Shown: positions 33,813 to 45,130, numbered from the stretch's first letter. The stretch is 64,000 bases of DNA from Periplaneta americana (GCF_040183065.1 NC_091125.1:127269621-127333620), one strand, 5' to 3'. Notes: a model not told the origin generated them from the sequence alone. Program-made: numbers and translations.

Positions 33813-33940
33813 TAAAGAGTGCGCCAAAAAATGTATACACTCTTTAAGGAACGAAAACTATTTATTATATGTTTGTTTTACATTTAAATACTGATCACAT
33901 TTTAGTACTGTCTTCAGTTAAGCAGATTGTTACTTTAGAT

Positions 33941-35173
33941 CAGCGTTTTTCAAACTATGGTCCGCGGCCCACCTGTGGTCTTCGAGTTCTGTTCTTGTGG
34001 TCCTTCAAAAAAGACAGAAGAAAATAAAATTCAAACGAATTGCGTATCACACTATAGCTCAAAATCTCAGAGTTTAGAAATGACACATGGCAATCACCTT
34101 TCATTTTTTCTCCCAGCAATATTTTATGAAATTTCTTACCCTACCCGTCTACCCACTTCTCTCTCTATTCTAAACAACAAAAGAAGGATTTAAAGCACTA
34201 TGAACGTGGCGTTTCTCGCCATCTTTTCCCTGCATATCTGGTGCTGAGCCTGTAACCCAGCCAGGGACCACCCGAATTCATAACAGAGGACCAAAGTACC
34301 GAAACTTTTCTTGTATTGATGACTTTCTTAAAAGTTTTGCCGACACTCAGTCTTCACATTGAAATGGGCATGTACACCAATAATAGAACGTGCCAAATTG
34401 CATCTTTACTTGTTGAAAATCTAGCACGTTTCTGCATTCATTTTTTTATTTGTTTTTCCAGATGACGATATAAGAAATTTTAGACTCCGCCTATTTTAAA
34501 ATCCGACAGGTTTACTTTTTACACTTGCGTGTTTCGTCTGTAAGTGCCGTTTCAATTTCGCGGATTTCTTAAAGTCGTTTGAAAGCACTTCGTAACAAAC
34601 AACGCACCGAGGCTTTGGTTCACTCTCATTGCTACACCAAGTGAACCCAAGTTCCAAATAACTCCTGTCATATTTAGGAAAGTAGTTTTTCTTTAAATAG
34701 CTACTAGTAGGACTAGATATTTCTTTAATGGCACTATAATTAATATATTTCTTCACACACAGCTTCTGAACTATTAGAACTGTCTAAATGAAGCGTATCA
34801 TCATGCTCCTTTCTTTTCAAAGATCCGGACTAAAGCCAGTTTTTTATTATTTATAATGGGCACTATTTAACAGAGACATGGACAACTACTAGCGTGTACT
34901 ACATGAGAAGGATTTCAAACAACTAAATGCTAACAAGCAAGCGATGAATCAACAATGCACAGAATTTGTTACAAGTTATTTGTGATGGGATACAAAATAT
35001 AATTACAAAAGTATTATAATTAATTAATTCTATTTCAAAATAAGTATACTGGTATTAAAATATGCTACAAAAATTATAAATTTACTTTCGAAGAGAACAA
35101 GTGTAATGTGGTCCGCGGAACTATTCTGACTTAAAAAAGTTGTCCCCACTTCAAAAAAGTTTCAGAAACGCTG
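33941..35173 (-). mobile_element. hAT (Buster/ZBED-like) transposon, degenerate, 8-bp TSD
   Basis: TIRs cagcgtttttcaaactatgg / complement of ...gaaacgctg, with a perfect 8-bp TSD ctttagat at 33933-33940 and 35174-35181, diagnostic of hAT. On the - strand 34756-34496 encodes a BED-type zinc finger: YLELGFTWC, CVVCYEVLSNDFKKSAKLKR, HLQTKH (Cx2C...Hx4H). This is the N-terminal part of ZBED5/Buster-type transposases. The catalytic RNase H-like core is not seen, so the copy is non-autonomous. Length 1233 bp. Confidence 0.9.
34496..34756 (-). pseudogene. BED zinc-finger remnant of hAT transposase
   Basis: 86-codon frame with a leading MKKYINYSAIKEI, aromatic FTW before the finger, C-V-V-C, then H-L-Q-T-K-H. 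BED fingers bind transposon ends. The frame ends shortly after the finger (KSKPVGF) without the dimerisation or DDE regions. Confidence 0.82.
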
Positions 35174-35308
35174 CTTTAGATGTTCAAAATGTTCGCCGTT
35201 GGCGGCCAGACACACAACGCAACGAAGAGCGGTCGCCGCAGCTACGTCGGTCAGCTGTAATCTCCTGGCGAAGATCCTCCAGCGTGCGCGGCTTACGTCG
35301 ATAGACAT

Positions 35309-35315
<7 letters not shown>

Positions 35316-35363
<48 letters not shown>
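35316..35363. repeat. 48-base poly(A) run
   Basis: Uninterrupted A from 35316 to 35363, at the point where the mariner-like coding remnant stops. It may be a retroposition tail, a slippage expansion or an assembly artefact. Confidence 0.9.
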
Positions 35364-35364
<1 letters not shown>

Positions 35365-35594
35365 GAAAATAAAAAATCTTTTCTTGGTAATAATTTTCCC
35401 CTCTCCCCTCAAGGCATCAATTTTCCCCCGGAATGTAGGAAATTTCCCTCCATCTTACAGCACCGCTCTCTTCAATTGTTAAGAATGACGTAAGACGTTT
35501 AATTCAGTATTTCGTAGTTAAAATTGAACCCCTGCAAGGCCTTGGTCGCACTAAAAAATCTAAGATAAGGAAAAACTGTTAAATTTGTTCGATA
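35364..35594. other. Non-coding sequence, nothing recognised
   Basis: Contains pyrimidine-rich ttcccctctcccctcaaggc; no gene evidence. Confidence 0.4.
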
Positions 35595-35596
35595 TA

Positions 35597-35900
35597 CCGG
35601 GTGAGCAGATTATGAGTTTCCCGTGCTACACTCAGGGCTGCATGGGCCGCGCAGCCTGTACTTACGGACGTACGGCAACACGAGTCCGCGCTTTACTATA
35701 GAAGTATTCTTTCACCAGAAATTACACACCACACTCCTATTTTTTTTGCTGGGAAAGACCCCGAAGAGATTTTCTAGACGATGCCCCATGTCATCGAGAA
35801 ATTTCCTCAGTGAGCACTGCTCGTCGTTGTCTTCGCTTCTTACCTCGAACACTCCCCGATTGACCAAGCGGGGCCAGAAACTCATAATCTGTTCACCCAG
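35597..35900. mobile_element. Tc1/mariner-type MITE, TA TSD (304 bp)
   Basis: TIR ccgggtgagcagattatgag and its near-complement ctcataatctgttcacccag, with TA at 35595-35596 and 35901-35902. GC-richer than the surroundings. The open frame starting at 35623 crosses the right end and is not a gene. Confidence 0.82.
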
Positions 35901-35944
35901 TATTTTAAATGGAAACGATATCTGTTATTTTAAATTAAGAAAAA

Positions 35945-36134
35945 AGATGCCGACAAGTCACGGCGGCAATTCGACGATCGTCACGACGACGATATGACAA
36001 CAGCGATGGCAACATTGGCAATGACGAAGACAATGATAACGATAACATCGAATAAGATGATGATATGATGATAATTATAACAGCGATGGAGATAGTGACA
36101 TTGATTATTATTGATAATGATTTAATTGATGATA
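35945..36134. repeat. GAT/GAC-rich low-complexity tract
   Basis: Degenerate gatgat/gataac repeats. The Ser/Ile-rich - strand frame is an artefact of them. Confidence 0.7.
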
Positions 36135-36142
36135 ATGTTGAT

Positions 36143-37278
36143 AAGGTGACCATACATCCCCATTAATCGGAACTGCCCCGTTTTTGAGTCTTGAAAAACC
36201 TATCCCGACTTTTTTTTTCTTCAACAAATAGCTTTTGTCCAGATTCTTGGCGCAAGTTTGGAAGTTATAAACTTTTCACAATTGTGTCGATAAATTTTAC
36301 CTATAATACTTTCATACTGTCGACATTGGAGATAATTTTCTTTATGCTATAGATTTTATCTATTAATGATAATTTTTAGGTTGGTAGGCCTAATAGCTGT
36401 TTTGTTTATCGACAGAACGATAATATTCGCGATTTTTTGTTTAGTTGCCAAGTTCAGCTACGGTTTTAATCAATTTTATGCGTGTTTATAGTGAACATTA
36501 TAACTGTCTTTTACTCTTATAAGAATGCCAAAGGGGCCATGCGAATTTACAGAAGAGCTTGAAAAGAAATTTCCTTGTTTTAGAGCTGCGGCAAGTAACT
36601 ATTCAGATGAATATAGTAACTGTAATGATTTTTATTCATATTTTCTTGCAAAACTTGAATTGCTGAGTGCAATAGAAATTTATTTTCTTTTATTTTAGTA
36701 GGTTATTTTACGACGCTTTTTCAACATCTTAGGTTATTTAGCGTCTGAATGAGATGAAGGTGATAATGCCAATGAAATGAGTCCGGGATCCAACACCGAA
36801 AGTTACCCAGCATTTGCTCATATTGGGTTGAGGGAAAACCCCGGAAATAACCTCAACCAGGTAACTTGCCCCGACCGGGAATAGAACTCGGGCCACCTGG
36901 TTTCGCGGCTAGACGCGCTAACCGTTACTCCACAGGTGTGGACAATAGAAATTTATGTTAAGTATGATTGGAGTAAAGAAAGTACTGTAAATAAACCCCT
37001 ACAGAAGCCTAATTTTTTACTCGAGCTAAATATTAATAAGCTTGAAATTGCATTTAATTTCGTCTTATTGCTATAATACTGTTTTTAACAAGTATAATTT
37101 GAAATCATTAACATTTTTCCTTCTTTTAGTATTAATTACGTTTCATTTTGGTTTATGTATCCGTCATATGATTAAATCAAATAAATACTGGATTAAAAAA
37201 GAAACATGGTGTCCACTTTTTCCCTAAAGAAAGTGACTGATGTCCCTCTTTCACTCAAAGGAATTATGGTCATTCTAG
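36143..37278 (+). mobile_element. Probable hAT-like element with BED-like N-terminus, carrying a SINE
   Basis: Ends aaggtgaccatac / ...atggtcattctag are a weak TIR (tgaccata core), with 8-bp flanks atgttgat (36135-36142) and atgttgac (37279-37286), 7 of 8 identical. From 36524 a frame begins MPKGPCEFTEELEKKFPCF and continues through NCNDFYSYFLAKLELLSA. The start is like the conserved N-terminus of a group of zinc-finger transposase-like proteins. The zinc ligands and the rest are lacking because of degeneration and a SINE insertion at 36684-36942. Confidence 0.5.
36684..36942 (-). mobile_element. tRNA-derived SINE, family D, full length, 14-bp TSD
   Basis: The most complete family D copy: - strand head ccacacctgtggagtaacgg with box A, ttagcgcgtctagccgcgaa, a degenerate box B, then the usual body. 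Flanked by caatagaaatttat at 36670-36683 and 36943-36956. Inserted in the coding remnant of the hAT-like element. Confidence 0.93.
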
Positions 37279-37289
37279 ATGTTGACCTA

Positions 37290-37535
37290 GATCATATATG
37301 TAACAGATAGGTCGGCCTTATAGGCTTTGACGTTAACATCTTTTGTCAGGTTTACTACGCTGCCATCTAGTTGTTACATAAGGAGTCACGTCATAATTCC
37401 CATTTGAATTGCATTAGCGACTGTACTGCCATCTCGTGTTCGTTTACGGCGGACGTGTGGCGATCCTGGTGATTGTTCTCTTCAAAGTGCTGCCGATTTT
37501 AACATAGCGATGAGTTATCTGTTACATATGTGATC
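37290..37535. mobile_element. Short MITE, TA TSD (246 bp)
   Basis: TIR gatcatatatgtaacagata and near-complement tatctgttacatatgtgatc, with TA at 37288-37289 and 37536-37537. No coding capacity. It lies about 10 bp from the right end of the hAT-like element. Confidence 0.75.
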
Positions 37536-37537
37536 TA

Positions 37538-38302
37538 GGATTTTGATCATGATGACGACTATGAGGAAAACTAATGTTACTTATAGACCAATAACGGAAG
37601 TGACGATGATACAAATATCTTTCTTAACTTCCTTATTGGCGTTATTCAATGTGCGAACGTGCGTGAGAACGGAGCTTGCACTAGGTTATATCTTATGCGC
37701 AACTTGTTTTATTAGAAGCCATGTAGTGTGAACTGAACATCGCTGCTACATGAAAAACAATAAACCACACACACTTCCTTCAATGACTGTGGGAAATCAT
37801 TCCAAGACTTGATCGCATCCGAAACAAATGTTTACCAGCAGACGCCACTTGGAAACCACATTCTTTATCAAGATTTAGTGTAAAACCTCAAGGCTACAGA
37901 GTTAAACGCTGAGAATTGTACATAGAACGTAATTAAAAAGAATAACACTCAGTTATATACGCATAATTTACTTGTTTACGATGTTCTTGTGGTTTTTCAA
38001 TCTAATACAATTTTAATACAAACGAATTATTTATTACAAGAGGAATGTGACACGTAACACTATTGTGTTGCGAGCGACACTGACTCATCAATGTCAATAA
38101 CTGGCCATGAAGTCTCGGTCGTTCATTGATACATTGCGTGAGCTAGTTCATACACTTTAAGGTCAGCACTCTATGAAGGACGTCATAAGTTCCACTCAAC
38201 GATTGCTGCTGTGTAACATCTGGTGGAAAATAATTTATAATCGGAGCAAACATTTGAAAGTCTGTATTGAAAATGTTTTTCACACTAGTAACTGTTAAAA
38301 GG
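37538..38302. other. Non-coding sequence, nothing recognised
   Basis: No supported gene or repeat. Confidence 0.4.
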
Positions 38303-38855
38303 TCCACGGTTGTGGCTGAGGGGTTAGTGAGTCTAATTCCGAACGAAGCGGTCCTGGGTTTGATTCCCGGTCAGGACGAGTTGCCTGGGTGAGGTTCTTT
38401 CGGGGTTTTTCCCTCACTCCTATGAATGAATATCAGGTAACTTTATCAGGCGATTGGAACGCCACTCATCTTCGCCACTTCCTTTCCTCCCCCATCATCC
38501 TTTCCTCATCATCTCGTTTCTGGCTTTTCAGATCACTCTACAGGCGGCCTCCCGAAGCTACTGGCTCTCTCGACCGCCCTCCGTGGAACGTAGTTAAGCG
38601 ACGTTGGATGGCTTCTGCAACGAGCAACCGAGGCGGACCTACTCGGGGAAAGATTTCTCCTAAGACCGACAAGGGGACCTTGGGGGAAGTTGCCGAAGCA
38701 CGAATGATATATGGATTTCTGTCGGCTGTAGGGACCGGTCGTTAAGGGAGTCATGTGGTTAGGTCGGTGCGCGTAGGGGATCTGTGGCATGCAACTCAGT
38801 CTATATCGAGGGTTAGAGCAGTAGATCTCAACAGATCGCAGTACTGGGCCATCCG
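38303..38855 (+). mobile_element. tRNA-derived SINE-like element, family E
   Basis: Head ggttgtggctgaggggttag with box B gggtttgattcccgg at about 38357. The body is GC-rich, about 450 bp, and includes cttcgccacttcctttcctc shared in style with the element at 48096. No TSD was found, so the 3' end is approximate. The frames on both strands across it are by-products. Confidence 0.65.
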
Positions 38856-39109
38856 TGCTCTCCTCAGTTAAATTCCATTCCAAATTCCAAGTGTTAAAAG
38901 CAATCACTTTCCGCACGTTACCCTATAATAACCCATTTTTGAAACTCTTGCTAGAACTAAATGTTCTACTTTTGCAAACGACTGGCTAAAAAGTTATATG
39001 TTAGGCACCTGAAGTATCAATCCCGACGGGAACAGAATTTTATTAATGAAAACACAAAATAAAAAAATGGATACACATTCCATTTTCCCGTGACATAAAT
39101 ATTATAGAC
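38856..39109. other. Non-coding sequence, nothing recognised
   Basis: No structure seen. Confidence 0.4.
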
Positions 39110-39370
39110 GAGACATGTCGATGCTTCTTCATTAAAATTCTTTAAAGGTGCAAAAAATCTTATTCTCTCTTTATTCTCCCTCGGCTGCAATTTTGCCCGC
39201 ATATACAAAGAAATTGACTCTCCTGCAACATTTTCTCCTTCTTTCCTTCGTTCTTGCCAAGATTCGTTTTGAAATATCAATGGTAGCCAACATTCTGGCA
39301 CAGACTCTTTTCAGTACAATTGTTATTCCGCTTGCAGCCTCTTCTGACATTAACTTCATGCATATTATGC
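39110..39370 (-). pseudogene. Probable transposase helix-turn-helix remnant (IS630/mariner-like)
   Basis: On the - strand (39359-39171) EEAASGITIVLKRVCARMLA, then TIDISKRILARTKERRRKC. The pattern A-G-x-x-I-x-L-x-R-V-x-x-R-x-x-x-x-T-x-I-S-x-x-x-L-x-R resembles the N-terminal HTH of a class of insect DDE transposases. A second frame (39301-39017) continues the decayed copy. No TIRs were located. Confidence 0.4.
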
Positions 39371-41568
39371 ACTTTCACGTCCTTGACTATGAATAGCTTT
39401 ATGGTGTCTTACCTTGCGCGATTGAAAGACAATGCATTTAGAAACGGTGACAGCAGATAGTAACAGTACGATCTTGAATACTCAAATTGCTATGTACCAA
39501 CTAACTTTAAGCCACTGTGTTCAAGTCGAGGCCGAGTCTAAGATGAGAGTGTAGCATATATATATATATATATAATACAGTAGTAAGTTGTAGTTGAATT
39601 CCAAATAATTCAATAACATATATCCAAAATATGTCAAGAAATACTCATACTTTCGAGAAAATCATTATAAAAATAATTTATTATTTCATTTCAAGTTATA
39701 AGACAAGAATGAAGAGAGGGAATTTGGAGAAAACATGTGTAACCAGAAGAGTCAAAATGTTCAAATCTTAAAGTGGCGGTTAACAAAATTCTACAGCATC
39801 AAATTCCTCGTTATCATTATTTCATTTCGAAGTTTCAGAATAGAGAGAGGCAGTTTGCAATTTCATGTAAATAATAATGCAGAAAATAGAATGCACAAGT
39901 AAAGGAATCGCATAGGTAGATAATATTTGCGCTTGATATACATGTACAATGTGATAACATAACATGTTAACAAGTTCTGTTTGCAAAATATACAAATAAG
40001 GTGCATTTTCTAATAAAATATTATTATCCACCGTGTGAAAGTTGAATGCACTCAGTCCTCTGTCTCATATACAGTAGGTCTGCCAGACATTTAAAATACG
40101 TATGAAAACGTGAGCATCGTTCTAAAAACAACGACTGGTCGACTATTGAACAGAAACGAAAATTAAAACAAACGGTTTATTATATAAAGCCTTCCTTACA
40201 ACCATTATTTCTCTCTTTAGTCATCATAACATGTTTCTTAGCATAACAGAAGTTTTTAAATGTCTTGGTCAAAGAAATTTGTCTCCATCGAAGACAGGAA
40301 ATTCTTCATCGTTGTTTTCCGGTCCAAAGTCAGTTACGAAAGACTTGATCGTAGAAACTGTTTTGAGGTGCACAAAGAGGTAAATATCCGCGGTATTCAC
40401 GTCGGAACTGTACGATGATTGGTCGAAAGTTCCACTTTGGAAGTCGAAACTGTTTAAAGGTAGTTAAAAGAACCTCGCTGGATGGTTGCTTAAGAGCATA
40501 TAATCCAATACCCTTTACTTTGAATACTAAAAATTTGCTCCAAAACAGACATTATTTATGAAACAGTATTTGTGTATATTTCCACGTAATGCCAGGAAAC
40601 GAACCACGGACCCAGATGATTGGGAAGCGCACTCGCTATTCTTTAAATCATAATGGCATACCTCTATTTTATAACGTCATCAAACTATGACCGAAGAACA
40701 CCAAAGAATTCTGAAAAATTCCTACAGTGTACCTATATTATTTTGTCCCGAAAATTTACCGGGAATCAAATCGTTGTCTTTTGTTAAAAAAAAAGTCGCC
40801 TGCTAAATGAGATACAATCGTGTCCTTATGAACATTGAGCAATCAAAATAAACAATAAATCAGACTACTAAAAAACCGGTTTTTTATTATACCGGTATCT
40901 TGCTGGTCTACTGCATGCGTCTCAAGGTAAAAGCAGCGAAGTTTTTCCTTATGACTTCTAAGAATTCTGCATTTGCAAACATTACAAGCCACTGCCAGTG
41001 ATAAGGCTTTCAAGAATTTTAACCATCTTAAATGGAACTGTCAGGTGTTGAAAGATGTGCAGTACATTACATCTCTGCTGTTGGTTTATCAGTATTTTTT
41101 TTTCTATTTGCCTGCCAAACTGTGAAGGTTTGTAGGTCTACGCCCTATACTAACCGCTTCACTTATCTGCAAAATAAAACATTATTCACACATTCGTTCT
41201 TTTAAATAATCGTGGCCAGTTACGTAACACTGACGTACACATTAACAGTAAAGTACAGAAAAATAAACTGGTTGGGTTTTCTCCGAAGTTTTCCCCAATC
41301 GTTCGGCAAATTCCATGTAATCTATGGCGAATCCTCGATCTCACTTCATCTCGCCAAAAAAATTGTACAACTCTTGAATTGTTGGACATCTTAAAGCTTC
41401 AATGCGAGTGTAAGGTCTATAGAATACAATAAGTGAAATGACATGACATGACATGACAGGATATGAAACATTACCATAAAAAATCGATGATCTCTTCCTT
41501 CCAAGCCTACATATTTCAAAATAAATATGCATTTCATATACCTTCCAGGCTAGATTATATCTACCACC
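39371..41568. other. Long stretch without recognised genes
   Basis: Holds a (TA)n tract at about 39556-39574 and a (TGACA)n run at 41437-41459. A box-B-like gaaacgaaccacggacccag near 40598 may be a SINE remnant. Other frames have no support. Confidence 0.4.
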
Positions 41569-41803
41569 TGGTCGACCTGGTTGGCAACTTGGTATAGCGC
41601 TCGCCTTCTATGCCCAAGGTTGCGGGTTCGATCCCGGGCCAGGTCGATGGCATTTAAGTGTGCTTAAATGCGACAGGTTCATGTCAGTAGATTTACTGGC
41701 ATGTAAAAGAACTCCTGCGGGACAAAATTCCGGCACATCCGGCGACGCTGATATAACCTCTGCAGTTGCGAGCGTCGTTAAATAAAACATAACTTTTTTT
41801 AAC
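41569..41803 (+). mobile_element. tRNA-derived SINE, family F, with 9-bp TSD
   Basis: tRNA-like head tggtcgacctggttggcaac with box B gcgggttcgatcccggg, body cctgcgggacaaaattccgg, end gcgtcgttaaataaaacata. Flanked by tctaccacc (41560-41568; 41804-41812). The - strand frame in it is a by-product. Confidence 0.88.
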
Positions 41804-41814
41804 TCTACCACCAG

Positions 41815-42205
41815 CCACCAGTGTAGCTCAGGCAGTAGCGCGTCGCAGAGTCATTAATTCATTCAGTGTTCTCCAATTTTTCCTATTTTCTGCCTTCCTC
41901 TTATCAGGCCATGTTTACAGTCTTTCCTGGGAAAAATAAATGCGGTAGCTTCCCGTTGCTTTCCGCACACCACTCTCTCTTTTCGCGTACCACTCTCGGA
42001 GTATGAGTTCGATTTCCACTAGGATTAATTATCTGCTTCGGTTTTTCCGAGGTTTTATTCAACTGTAAGAAGAATGTCAAGTTACCCTATGGAGAACCCT
42101 CCGCTTCATCCCATCAAATACCATCTTGCTGTCACTAAATCCATCGACGCAAAATAACCTATTGTTGATATAATGTCATTAAACAACCTAATAAAAAAGA
42201 AGAAT
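41815..42205 (+). mobile_element. tRNA-derived SINE, family A, interrupted
   Basis: Head caccagtgtagctcaggcag (box A) at the left, then about 135 bases of foreign sequence (contains gggaaaaataaatgcggtag), then a box B-like tatgagttcgatttccacta and the family A body to its end (caaataccat...atcgacgcaaaataacc...gtcattaaac). Either one SINE with an insertion or two overlapping fragments. Confidence 0.6.
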
Positions 42206-42299
42206 GAACCAAGGATCCTGCTTACCCATATGATGTAAATGAGCTCATCTGCAACACAGTGGGATCCCGAACAGAGCTTAGAACAGCGGCTCGTTTGTA

Positions 42300-42600
42300 T
42301 GGACAGGCTTCAGAAAAGATAACTGTCTGACTGGGAAAGTATATATGCTCTTTCCATTCTAAGGTCCATGCAATCTCAATCTGTGCTCTTCTGATATCCA
42401 GGCAGTTGTTACGGTGCTTATAGCATTTAAAACGATATCTAATTTGTATTAGAATGTCCGAGAACTCTTCATTTTATAACCACTCTCCAAACTAGTCCGT
42501 CTTATTTGGGTTTCTGGACATGAGACAGTCAATGGTAATGAAATAGCAGACGAACTTGCGAAAAAGGGTTCATGAACCTTTATACGGAATTCCTATTAGG
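42300..42600 (+). mobile_element. LINE ORF2 remnant, RNase H domain
   Basis: Broken frames read ...VFHSKVHAISIC..., then VRLIWVSGHETVNGNEIADE followed by LAKKGS. This is the conserved C-terminal half of the RNase H domain of I/Jockey/R1-like LINEs (usually WVPGHxGxxGNExAD). Frames are interrupted several times; nothing upstream could be assigned to RT. Confidence 0.65.
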
Positions 42601-42689
42601 GATATCCTGAACTAGCACCAACAGATAGCGCACGTGTACTTTGAGTGATGCGCTTTGCGTGTGCATTTGTTTTCCGGTATATAAACATA

Positions 42690-43030
42690 ATGGGCCATAT
42701 TCATAGACATTCTTAGCGTGGGCTTCCGGTGGATGATCAGCGAACTCACGTTTTTCGTATTCATAAACCAGTGTTAGCGATATGATATGATATATGAATC
42801 CTGTACAAGTAATCAGTCGATAACCGGGGCTAGTTTAGCACGCTCGCAGCGCGGACTAGCAAAATGTGTATGCATAGCACCCTGAGGAATAACGTAGTGT
42901 ATTAGTGCATTAAATACTCTTAAAAACAACTCAAAATGCCAAATGTTTGTTGTATTCCTATTTGTGAAAACCAGGGAAAGCCTTTTCTCTTCATTCAGAT
43001 CCCGAAATATTCCAAATACATGCTTTAAAG
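42690..43030 (+). pseudogene. Possible THAP-domain transposase remnant
   Basis: ATG at 42935 opens MPNVCCIPICENQGKPFLFI, close to the start of THAP zinc fingers (MPxxCCxxxCxN...F-x-FP), as in P-element-type transposases and host THAP proteins. It ends after about 30 codons. About 240 bases upstream the sequence gggccatattcatagacatt looks like a transposon terminus, but no matching inverted end was found. Confidence 0.35.
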
Positions 43031-43890
43031 CTTAAAAAAATGTAACTAATTAAATTGCGCCTCGAAATAATTACTTCAAGTAAGGAACTGCTAGCTACAG
43101 TTTAATTCTGGAAGAGGGAAAAGAAAAATTAATACAATCATGTGCAACCTCGACAGCAAGCTATGTTAGCTTAAATTATATTCCATACTTCTAGGAGTCT
43201 TCGAAGTTTACGCCAACATTTTACGCCTGCAGTAAACTTTCGATTAACTGGGATGATTATTATCCAGGATGATTCATGCTGAAATCCATTTCGTGAATAA
43301 TGTTTTCAATGTGATGTAGACTAATTATTAAAACCGTGTTTTTACTTCCAATTTTCAAAACCATCCTACATAGTATTCAAAATTGCATATCCTTAACCTA
43401 CAAAACGCACGAATAATTGTGGTACTACTGCGATCATATTATAATCTTACCAAACATTGCATCTGATCTTTCTGCAACTAGAGAAAAAATACTAGGAATT
43501 CAATCTTGATAGTCCCTTCCCTATAAAAAAAAAAGCTTCCTTTGCTATTGCTATCCTCCTTTTGACTTCTTGGCGTTTTAGAAAATTCAAATACGTCAAT
43601 TTCTTGGCTCAGCTATTCTCAAATCGAAGATGTAACACAGGTGATACTGGGGACCTTGAAATCTTGTATTAAAAAGGCAGGTCTCCTGTAACTTTACAGA
43701 TTTCTGGGACACAGTATGCCCATTTAACGACCTACGTGCAAAGGCCACTTTTAAAAGGAGATCACAACCCAATTTTACATTTATTCACTGAAGTCCTCAT
43801 CTTTACCAGTGAGGTTATTAACTTCCGTCATAAGTGATGGATATCTGATCTCGTCTATTTTCTATGCAAACTTAAGTTTTTTTATATGTG
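43031..43890. other. Non-coding sequence, nothing recognised
   Basis: AT-rich, no supported features. Confidence 0.4.
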
Positions 43891-43922
<32 letters not shown>

Positions 43923-44338
43923 GGCTTTTAAGGAACCCGGAGGTTCATTGCCGCCCTCACATAAGCCCGCCATTGGTCCCTGTCCTGAGCAAGATTAATC
44001 CAGTCTCTACCATCATATCCCACCTCCCTCAAATCCATTTTAATATTATCTTCCCATCTACGTCTCGGCCTCTCCAAAGGTCTTTTCCTCTCCGGCCTCC
44101 CAACTAACACTCTATATGCATTTCTGGATTCGCCCATATGTGCTTCATGCCCTGCCCATCTCAAACGTCTGGATTTAATGTTCCTAATTATGTCAGGTGA
44201 AGGATACAATGCGTGCAGTTCTGCGTTGTGTAACTTTCTCCATTCTCCCGTAACTTCATCCCTCTTAGCCCCAAATATTTTCCTAAGAACCTTTTTCTCA
44301 AAAACCCTCAAACTCAGTTCCTCTCTCAAAGTGAGAGT
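43891..44338 (-). mobile_element. LINE (RTE-like) 3' fragment, (AAGT)n tail
   Basis: (TTAC)n at 43891-43921 is the reverse of an (AAGT)n tail, then cttttaaggaacccggaggt. The - strand frame 44365-43928 is intact from the truncation point to the stop: [80 protein letters not shown]. It is truncated at the 5' side and is one of the least decayed copies. Confidence 0.9.
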
Positions 44339-44927
44339 ATTTTTAGAATTTATCAGGCGTAGCATAATTTATGTTTTAACTTGTATTCAACCACTGTGAA
44401 AGAAACCTCTGAGTAGACTTGAGTAATACATCTTAAGAATCTGCCATTCATAAAATCACAGCTGTTACTCATCGGTTCAAATATAGACTGTGTACAAAGT
44501 CGCATAACTGTTTTCTTTTTTTTACTACAAACACAAGGTTTCTAATCTGATTATACATTGTAGTCACGTAGACTGGAGAATGACTTCTTGCTTATGATTA
44601 GCACTCTGAAAACAAGAGTAGGCCTATAAAAAACAATTGCCGTAACTTATACCGAGCGGAAAAACCATTATTAAATGTAATTGAAGACCACATGGCAAGA
44701 ACGAGCTAAGACACTTGTTATTAATTTTATTCTTCTGGGAAGAAACATTAAACTTAAAAAAAAAAAACTTCCTGGCTCGACAGCCAATGAAATGCCAATG
44801 TCAATCAGCCAGTTGCCAGTCCCTCGTTCACAAGCCTCAGAGAGGTGAACGATCATCCAACAACCAATACGGAAGCAACGTGTGGTCAGCTCTGTGTTCT
44901 CCCGCCGTTATAACTGGTTCAATATAA
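44339..44927. other. Non-coding, possible unclassified repeat before (TAA)n
   Basis: The segment 44690-44927 ends in ctggttcaatataagca directly before a (TAA)n tract, an arrangement like a SINE 3' end, but box A and B are not convincing. Confidence 0.35.
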
Positions 44928-44929
44928 GC

Positions 44930-45000
<71 letters not shown>
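44928..45000. repeat. (TAA)n microsatellite
   Basis: Uninterrupted trinucleotide run of about 72 bases. Confidence 0.95.
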
Positions 45001-45001
<1 letters not shown>

Positions 45002-45013
45002 TGAAATCACAGT

Positions 45014-45130
45014 GTTGTTTAGTCAATTATCCGAAGACAGGTTGAAACTTCATAGATGACGTCAATAAGGCATCACTCATGACGCAACTAACCCAGGAAA
45101 TAATGGAGTAAGGTGACCAGTTCTTTTGTG
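45014..45130 (+). repeat. Dispersed repeat X, partial copy 3
   Basis: gttgtttagtcaattatccg, then tcaataaggcatcactcatg and gcaactaacccaggaaataa match the proximal third of repeat X. Confidence 0.65.

Larger units (their letters stand above)
33813..35315 (-). mobile_element. Mariner/IS630-like transposon 3' part, split by a hAT insertion
   Basis: The left end aagagtgcgccaaaaaatgt with the nested atgtatacactcttt looks like a Tc1/mariner-type TIR next to a TA. The coding remnant is on the - strand at 35311-35174: HVYRRKPRTLEDLRQEIT and, after a one-base shift, a C-terminus AANGEHFEHLK that reaches the hAT insertion point. It resembles the end of mariner/IS630-like transposases. 33941-35173 is a foreign hAT element. 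The rest of the transposase is missing beyond a poly(A) run at 35316. Confidence 0.72.

Noticed and set aside
38389-38916. Opposed 118- and 127-codon frames
   Set aside because: Both lie over the GC-rich family E SINE-like element; no protein motifs.
42300-42600. RNase H of an LTR element
   Set aside because: The WVSGHETVNGNEIADELAKKGS pattern is the LINE (I/Jockey/R1) type, and no LTRs, protease or integrase are near.
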